Of a DNA stretch of 12,162 bases, positions 7,231 to 12,162 are shown one piece after another. The first letter of the stretch is position 1. Every line of letters begins with the position of its first letter. The stretch comes from JAHEME01 sp034435035 (GTDB lineage: Bacteria > Chloroflexota > Anaerolineae > Aggregatilineales > UBA3940): contig DAOTXW010000091.1 in assembly GCA_034435035.1 (NCBI GenBank), forward strand, positions 1 to 12,162, read 5' to 3'. Position numbers and translations under genes: made by a program. The notes below the pieces were generated by a model, which saw only the letters and a program-made list of their open reading frames with translations, did not search any database and was not told the origin of the DNA.

Positions 7231-7260
7231 CTGGCAGCGGAGGGGCCGGCTCGCTACACT
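7231..7260 (+). promoter_or_regulatory. Promoter for the SanA/YdcF-like gene
   Basis: CTGGCA (7231-7236) and TACACT (7255-7260) are separated by 18 bp; each matches 4 of 6 consensus bases. Transcription would begin near 7267, leaving about 35 nt of leader before the GTG at 7302 that carries AGGAGGGG. Confidence 0.45.
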
Positions 7261-7281
7261 CATCCCCGATGACACGCGATC

Positions 7282-7289
7282 AGGAGGGG
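7282..7289 (+). promoter_or_regulatory. Ribosome binding site deciding the SanA/YdcF-like start
   Basis: AGGAGGGG ends 12 nt before GTG at 7302. It is the only strong Shine-Dalgarno sequence near the N-terminus of this gene and lies downstream of the alternative ATG at 7269. It therefore favours the GTG start, although the spacing is somewhat long. Confidence 0.45.
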
Positions 7290-7301
7290 CAAACCGGCAC
7301 A

Positions 7302-7991
7302 GTGAAGCGGTGGATACGACGGATGATAAGCCTCGCGCTGCGCGTCCTGCTGGCGATCGGCCTGCTGGCGGCCATCCTGCCGCCGGCGCTGCGCCTGTAT
7401 GCCGCGCTGCGCTTCCGGCCCCTGACCTACTCCGCCGAAAGCGTCCCGCCGCGGCAGGTGGGCATCGTGTTCGGGGCGCGGGTCTACGGCAATGGGCGCC
7501 CCAGCGCCATGCTGGCCGATCGGGTGGCCGCCGGCGCCGATCTGTACCACCGCGGCCGCGTCCAGGTGCTGCTGATGACCGGCGACAACAGCAGCCTGGA
7601 CTATAACGAGCCGCAGGCCATGCGCGCCTACGCGCTGGAGCTGGGCGTCCCCGATGAGGCCATCGTGCTGGACTACGCGGGCCGCCGCACCTACGATTCG
7701 TGCTACCGCGCCCGCGACATCTTCGGCGTGGCGGAGGCGGTGCTGGTGACGCAGAACTTTCACCTGGATCGAGCGCTGCTGATCTGCCGCGGGCTGGGCA
7801 TCGATGCGGTGGGCGTCGCCGCCGACTATCAGCGGCCGTGGGGCTATTCGCGCCATTCGCTCAACTACAGCCGCCTGCGGGAGTTCCCGGCCACGGCGCT
7901 GGCGGTGCTGGACCTCATCCGGCGGCCCGCGCCGATCCTGGGCGAGCCGCTGCCGATCTTCCCGGCGGAGGGCGACGGCCCGCCGGGGTAG
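7302..7991 (+). CDS. SanA/YdcF-like protein (DUF218, PF02698-type), membrane anchored
   Basis: The 229-residue protein starts with a basic stretch and one membrane anchor (about 11-31), placing the DUF218 domain outside the membrane. The domain matches E. coli SanA closely at key motifs. These are VPPRQVGIVFGARVYGNG (48-65), MTGDNSSLDYNEPQAMRAYA (92-111), IVLDYAGRRTYDSCYRAR (121-138) and VTQNFHLDRALLICRGLGID (149-168). SanA contributes to envelope barrier function and vancomycin resistance in E. coli; its biochemical activity is unclear, and the family is often tied to peptidoglycan or lipid-carrier steps. The GTG at 7302 is chosen for its AGGAGGGG and its 41-nt distance from the -10 box, as in neighbouring genes. 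An ATG at 7269, which would be nearly leaderless, is the alternative. The frame runs further upstream without family sequence. It lies 99 bp before, and codirectional with, the YfhO-flippase gene. Confidence 0.85.
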   Translation: MKRWIRRMISLALRVLLAIGLLAAILPPALRLYAALRFRPLTYSAESVPPRQVGIVFGARVYGNGRPSAMLADRVAAGADLYHRGRVQVLLMTGDNSSLDYNEPQAMRAYALELGVPDEAIVLDYAGRRTYDSCYRARDIFGVAEAVLVTQNFHLDRALLICRGLGIDAVGVAADYQRPWGYSRHSLNYSRLREFPATALAVLDLIRRPAPILGEPLPIFPAEGDGPPG

Positions 7992-8026
7992 CGCTCCCCC
8001 CCCCGGGGACAGACGATCGCCCGGCG

Positions 8027-8055
8027 CTGACAGCCACCCGCAGATGCGGTACACT
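8027..8055 (+). promoter_or_regulatory. Promoter for the YfhO-flippase gene
   Basis: CTGACA (8027-8032, 5 of 6 to TTGACA), a 17-bp spacer and TACACT (8050-8055, 4 of 6) form the best complete promoter in the window. The -10 ends 35 nt before the ATG at 8091. The string GCGGTACACTCC around the -10 box is identical to that before the MoxR gene. Confidence 0.6.
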
Positions 8056-8090
8056 CCCGGCCCTGCGATCCCGGTTCACGGAGGGCCGCC

Positions 8091-11000
8091 ATGCGCCAAC
8101 GCCTGCGCCGCCTGCTGCCTGACACCCTGATACTGGCCGGCCTGCTGGCCGCGCCCCTGCTGCTGTTCCTGCCCCAGACGCTCGGCGGGCGCACCCTGCT
8201 GCCCGTCGATAACCTGTTCCAGTGGCAGCCCTACCGCGCCCTGGCCGCCGAAGTCGGGGTGGGGCAGCCGCACAACAGCCTGCTGTCCGACCTGATCCTG
8301 GAGAACGCCGCCTGGCAGACCTTCGCCCGCCAGCAGGTGCGGGCCGGCCAGCTGCCGCTGTGGCAGCCGACGATGGCGGCGGGCACGCCCTTCCTGGCCG
8401 CCGGACAGTCCTCGCCGCTGTACCCCTTCAGCCTGCTGTTCCACCTCCTGCCGCTGTGGCTGGCCTACGGCTGGTTCGTGGTGATCCAGCTGTGGCTGGC
8501 GGGCGCCGCGATGTTCACGCTGGCGCGGGTGCTGGGCCTGCGGCGCGTGCCGGCGCTCATCGCCGCGCTGGCCTACCAGCTGTGCAGCTTCCTGACCGTC
8601 AGCGCCGTCTTCCCGATGATCCTGGCCACCGCCGCCTGGCTGCCGTTCATCCTGGCGATGGTCGAGCTGGCGATCCGGCAGGGGCGGGCCTTCGGGCAGC
8701 CGGCCACCATCCCGTGGGTGGCGCTGGGCGGGCTGGCGATCGGCCTGGCGGCGCTGGGCGGGCACGTCGAGGCGCTGTACTTCACCCTGCTGGTGACGCT
8801 CTACTTCGCCGGCTGGCGGCTGATCGCCGGGGCGCTGGCATCCCGCCGCGAGCCGGGCGCGTGGGGGCGGCTGGCCCGGCGGACCGGCGCGGTGATCGCC
8901 CTGATCGCGCTGGGGCTGGCGCTGGGGGCCGTCCAGATCGTCCCCGCCTACGAGCTGGCCGCCCGCAGCTTCCGGGAGGGAGCCGCGACGCTGGCTCAGG
9001 TGCGCGGCTGGGCCTACCCGCCCCGGCATGCGCTGGCCTTCCTGATGCCCAACGTCTTCGGCAGCCCGGCCCAGCATGCCTATTTCGATGTCTTCACCTG
9101 GCGGGTCGTCCCGGTGACGGTCAACGCCGCCGGCGATCCGGTCGCCAGCACGTTCTGGGGGATCAAGAACTACGTGGAGGGCGCGGCCTACCTCGGCCTG
9201 CTGCCGATGGCGCTGGCCGCCATCGCCGCCGCCCACTGGATCGCCGCCCGCGTGGAGCGCCCGCCCGACGTGGGCGAGCGGCGCATCGTCCCCGCCCGCT
9301 TCGTCGGCGCGGAGGCGGCGGGCCGCCCCTACCGGCTGATCTTCGCCGTCCTGGCGCTGCTGTCCGCCGCGTTCGCCTTCGGCACGCCGGCCTACGCGCT
9401 GCTGTACTACGGCCTGCCGTTCATCAACCAGTCGCATTCGCCGTTCCGCTGGGTCTGGCCGCTGGCGCTGAGCGTCGCCGCGCTGGCCGGCTTCGGCGCC
9501 GAGCTGGTGCAGGAGCTGCATCAACCCGCCGCGGGGGCGCTGCTGGGGACGCGCACCGCGCAGACGCACCGGCGCATCATCCGGGTGACAGGCTGGGCCG
9601 CGCTGATCACCGGCGGGCTGGCGGCGCTGACGCTGGCGCTCAGCCGCGCCTTCTACGGGGCCATCGCGGGCGCCGTCCAGCGCGTCTTCGAGGGGCTGGC
9701 GCTGGCCCCGGACGCCTTCCCGGACGGGCGGGCGTTCTATGCGTTCCAGGCCGCCAACCTCGCCGGCTTCGCCGGGATGGCCGCGCTGGCCGGGCTGACT
9801 CTGCTGCTGGCGGTGCGCGATGTGCGCCTCAAACGGCTCGGCTGGCGGCCCATCTGGAAGCCGCTGGCGCTGCTGGCGATCGCCGCCGATCTGGGGATCG
9901 CGGTCGCCGGCTTCCACACCGCCGCCGACCCCGACCTGCTGGCCGTCACCCCGCCCGCCATCGCCCGCCTGCAGGCCGATACTCTCCTGGGCCGCAGCGC
10001 AGACACCCCGCCGCCGGACTGGAACCCGTACCTGTGGCGCTTCATCGTCTACGAGGTGCCGGGCGCGGACACGCTGAACAGCAACATCGGCTGGCTCCAT
10101 GGCCTGCAGGACGCCAGCGCCTACGACAGCCTGATCCCCGCCCAGTACGCGGACTATATGCGCGTCATCCAGCCGCAGGACGACCTGCCCTACAACCGCA
10201 TCGCGCCGCTGTACAGCACTTACCCCGATGCGCTGGACTCGCCGCTGCTGGACCTGCTGGGCGTGCGCTACGTGGTCACCGAGACGCCGATCGACAGCCC
10301 GAAGTACACGCTGGCCTACCGGGACGAGGCGGTGCGGATCTACCAGAACCGGGCCGTCCTGCCGCGGGCCTTCACCCTGCCGGTGACCAGCACCGTGATC
10401 GCGGCGGCGGACGACCCCGCCGCAGGCTTCCGGGAGCTGGCTGCCCGCTACGATGTGCGGACGCATGTCATCCTGAGCGCCGCGCAGAATCCGCTGCCGG
10501 GCCGCAGCCTGCCGGAGGCCGTCCCCGGTGAGCGCGGGCCGGCGGTCATCACGGCCTACACGGCGGGCGAGGTCTGGATCGACGCGCAGGTGAGCGCCGA
10601 AAGCTGGCTCCTCCTGGCCGATTCCGACTACCCCGGCTGGCGGGCGTTCGTCCGGCCCGTGGGCGGCCCGGACTCGGCCGAGCGCGAGACGCCGGTCTAC
10701 CTGGCCAACGGCAACTTCCGGGCGGTGCGGCTGGAGCCGGGCGCGTGGACCGTGCGCCTGAAGTACAGCCCGGACAGCGTGCGCTACGGCGCGTTCGCCT
10801 CGTTCATGGCGCTGATGGCGGGCCTGTTCATGGCCGGGGCCTGGGTGTGGCGGCTGGCCTACCGCGAAAGCCCGGAAACCAGCCCGGTGGCCCGCATCGC
10901 CAAGAACGCCGCCGCGCCGATCGTCCTCAACCTGTTCAACCGGGGCATCCAGTTCGCCTTCGCCTTCATCATGCTGCGCGTGCTGGGGCCGGAAGGATCG

Positions 11001-12162
11001 GGCAAATACTATTATGCCGTGGCGATCTGGGGCTGGTTCGAGATCCTGTCCAACTTCGGGCTGAACACGCTGCTGACCCGCGAGGTGGCCCGCGACCGCG
11101 CCAACGCCAACCGCTATCTGGCCAACACCGCGCTGATGCGGCTGGGGCTGGCGGCGCTGGGCGCCCCGCTGCTGGCGGGGTTCATCGCGCTGCGGCAGGC
11201 GCTGATCAGCCCGCCGCTGGGCAGCGATACGATCCTGGCGATGGCGCTGCTCTACGGCGGGCTGTTCCTCTCCACGCAGAGCACCGGGCTGTCGGCGCTG
11301 TTCTACGCCTTCGAGAAGGCCGAGTATCCCGCCGCCATCCAGACCATCAGCACGATGCTGAGCGCGGCCCTGGGCGTGCTGGCGCTGCTGGCGGGCCGGG
11401 GGATCGTCGGGCTGGCGGGCGTGAGCATCGCCGTCAACGCCATCACGCTGGCGATCCTGTATGCGCTGACGGCCCGGCTGCTGTTCCGCCCCCGGCTGAC
11501 GCTCGACCCGGCGGTGCGGCGGCTGGCGCGGGCCGAATCCCTGCCGCTGATGCTCAACCACCTGCTGGCGACCGTCTTCTTCCGGGTGGACGTCATCCTG
11601 CTGGAGGCCCTGCGCGGCAGCGTGGTGGTCGGCTGGTACAGCGTGGCCTACAAATGGGTGGACGCGCTGAACATCATCCCGGCCTTCTTCACGCAGGCCC
11701 TGTTCCCGGTGATGAGCCGGCAGGCCGCCGAGGATCGCCCGGCGCTGCTGCGGTCGTATGTGCTGGCGGTCAAGCTGCTGACGCTGATCTCGCTGCCGGT
11801 GACGGTGATCACGGTGGTGCTGGGGCGCTTTCTGGTGGCGCTGCTGGGCGGGCGGGAGTTCCTGCCGCACGGGGCGCTGGCCCTCCAGCTGTTCGTGCTG
11901 AGCATCCCCATCGGCTGGATCAACAGCGTGACGAATTACGTGGTGATCGCGGTCAACCGGCAGCGGGCGCTGACGTGGACGTTCGCCGCCGGGGTGGTTT
12001 TCAACGTGGCGGCCAACCTGATCTTCATCCCGCGGGTGGCGCTGGGCTACCCGGCGGCGGCGGTGATCACCGGCTTCTCGGAGCTGCTGCTGCTGACGCT
12101 GTTCTACGCGGTGCTGCGGCGGGCGCTGGGACCGGTAGCGTGGGGCCGCATCCTGTGGAAGC
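8091..12162 (+). CDS. YfhO-like membrane protein fused to a MOP-superfamily polysaccharide flippase, C-terminus beyond window
   Basis: One frame of 1357 codons runs from the ATG at 8091 to the window edge without a stop. GGAGGG (8080-8085) lies 5 nt before the ATG. Residues 1-923 form a YfhO/GT-C type protein. It has a first membrane helix, an acidic residue in the first extracytoplasmic loop (Asp40 in LLPVDNLFQWQPY), about 12 helices, and PAYELAARSFREG, MPNVFGSP and FRWVWPLAL motifs. An extracytoplasmic beta-rich domain follows (LLGVRYVV 722-729, VLPRAF 756-761, DYPGW 846-850), then a closing helix (about 902-922). After a linker of about 15 residues, a flippase begins at IAKNAAAPIVLNLFNRGIQ (936-954). 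It shows LRVLGPEGSGKYYYA, LLTREVARDRAN (994-1005), FFRVDVILLEA (1163-1173), VGWYSVAYKW and NLIFIPR (1309-1315). YfhO relatives add sugars to envelope polymers using lipid-phosphate donors; MOP flippases move lipid-linked glycans outward. The combined role is inferred. No strong internal start lies at the junction; a GTG at 10887 lacks a good ribosome site. Confidence 0.9.
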   Translation, partial: MRQRLRRLLPDTLILAGLLAAPLLLFLPQTLGGRTLLPVDNLFQWQPYRALAAEVGVGQPHNSLLSDLILENAAWQTFARQQVRAGQLPLWQPTMAAGTPFLAAGQSSPLYPFSLLFHLLPLWLAYGWFVVIQLWLAGAAMFTLARVLGLRRVPALIAALAYQLCSFLTVSAVFPMILATAAWLPFILAMVELAIRQGRAFGQPATIPWVALGGLAIGLAALGGHVEALYFTLLVTLYFAGWRLIAGALASRREPGAWGRLARRTGAVIALIALGLALGAVQIVPAYELAARSFREGAATLAQVRGWAYPPRHALAFLMPNVFGSPAQHAYFDVFTWRVVPVTVNAAGDPVASTFWGIKNYVEGAAYLGLLPMALAAIAAAHWIAARVERPPDVGERRIVPARFVGAEAAGRPYRLIFAVLALLSAAFAFGTPAYALLYYGLPFINQSHSPFRWVWPLALSVAALAGFGAELVQELHQPAAGALLGTRTAQTHRRIIRVTGWAALITGGLAALTLALSRAFYGAIAGAVQRVFEGLALAPDAFPDGRAFYAFQAANLAGFAGMAALAGLTLLLAVRDVRLKRLGWRPIWKPLALLAIAADLGIAVAGFHTAADPDLLAVTPPAIARLQADTLLGRSADTPPPDWNPYLWRFIVYEVPGADTLNSNIGWLHGLQDASAYDSLIPAQYADYMRVIQPQDDLPYNRIAPLYSTYPDALDSPLLDLLGVRYVVTETPIDSPKYTLAYRDEAVRIYQNRAVLPRAFTLPVTSTVIAAADDPAAGFRELAARYDVRTHVILSAAQNPLPGRSLPEAVPGERGPAVITAYTAGEVWIDAQVSAESWLLLADSDYPGWRAFVRPVGGPDSAERETPVYLANGNFRAVRLEPGAWTVRLKYSPDSVRYGAFASFMALMAGLFMAGAWVWRLAYRESPETSPVARIAKNAAAPIVLNLFNRGIQFAFAFIMLRVLGPEGSGKYYYAVAIWGWFEILSNFGLNTLLTREVARDRANANRYLANTALMRLGLAALGAPLLAGFIALRQALISPPLGSDTILAMALLYGGLFLSTQSTGLSALFYAFEKAEYPAAIQTISTMLSAALGVLALLAGRGIVGLAGVSIAVNAITLAILYALTARLLFRPRLTLDPAVRRLARAESLPLMLNHLLATVFFRVDVILLEALRGSVVVGWYSVAYKWVDALNIIPAFFTQALFPVMSRQAAEDRPALLRSYVLAVKLLTLISLPVTVITVVLGRFLVALLGGREFLPHGALALQLFVLSIPIGWINSVTNYVVIAVNRQRALTWTFAAGVVFNVAANLIFIPRVALGYPAAAVITGFSELLLLTLFYAVLRRALGPVAWGRILWK

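Noticed and set aside
7992..8010. A run of nine C residues followed by GGGG after the SanA-like stop, as a terminator or sequencing-error frameshift
   Set aside because: There is no T-tract or balanced stem for a terminator. It lies after the stop codon and before the next promoter, so a length error would not change any protein.
8222..10531. A 769-codon plus-strand open frame overlapping the large gene
   Set aside because: It is an out-of-frame shadow. The frame starting at 8091 gives coherent YfhO motifs and membrane helices; this one gives Arg/Ala/Gly-rich sequence.
10986..11006. GPEGSGK in the large protein, resembling a P-loop
   Set aside because: It is the common LGPEG motif after the first helix of MOP flippases. 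It is not followed by a nucleotide-binding fold.
8076..11870. A 1264-codon open frame on the minus strand
   Set aside because: It is antisense to the YfhO-flippase gene. Its Gln/His/Arg-rich composition is what CTG- and GCC-rich coding DNA gives on the opposite strand, and no family motif is present.

Overview
This is a GC-rich, gene-dense bacterial chromosome segment with strong CTG (Leu), GCC (Ala) and CTC/ATC codon preference. It holds eight protein-coding genes, no RNA genes, no mobile elements and no CRISPR. Two genes run off the window, one at each end. The mix of families fits an environmental high-GC bacterium. I lean towards Chloroflexota (Anaerolineae-like), but that is an inference from gene content and style, not from a marker gene. 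The families are a caspase-like protease with HEAT-like repeats, a CoxD-type MoxR ATPase, a YfhO-type membrane protein, MOP flippase sequence and an ABC-2 permease pair.

Layout. (1) Positions 1-3710, minus strand: three codirectional genes. These are a CNNM/CBS/CorC-HlyC membrane protein (2382-3710), an AI-2E family transporter (1135-2307), and a caspase-like (C14) protease with HEAT-like repeats (1080 down to 1, C-terminus outside the window). (2) Positions 3711-3844: a 134-bp divergent promoter region with an 11-bp direct repeat and inverted repeats. (3) Positions 3845-6108, plus strand: two paralogous ABC-2 type permeases 14 bp apart, with no ATPase gene beside them. (4) Positions 6155-7087, minus strand: a MoxR-family AAA+ ATPase, convergent with the permeases and without the usual von Willebrand factor A gene downstream. 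(5) Positions 7302-7991, plus strand: a SanA/YdcF-like (DUF218) membrane-anchored protein. (6) Position 8091 to the end, plus strand: one uninterrupted reading frame of at least 1357 codons. It joins a complete YfhO-like (GT-C type) membrane protein to a nearly complete MOP-superfamily polysaccharide flippase.

The last gene is the most unusual object here. A predicted extracytoplasmic glycosyl-transfer module and a lipid-linked sugar flippase appear to be one polypeptide. I followed the frame codon by codon from the ATG at 8091 to the window edge and found no stop. With the SanA-like gene just upstream it suggests a cell-envelope glycan function. The window also shows a recurring promoter style. 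Three starts are preceded by a TACACT -10-like box 35-41 nt upstream, and two minus-strand genes have extended -10 boxes of the form TGCTATRAT, one of them so close to the ATG that the mRNA should be leaderless.
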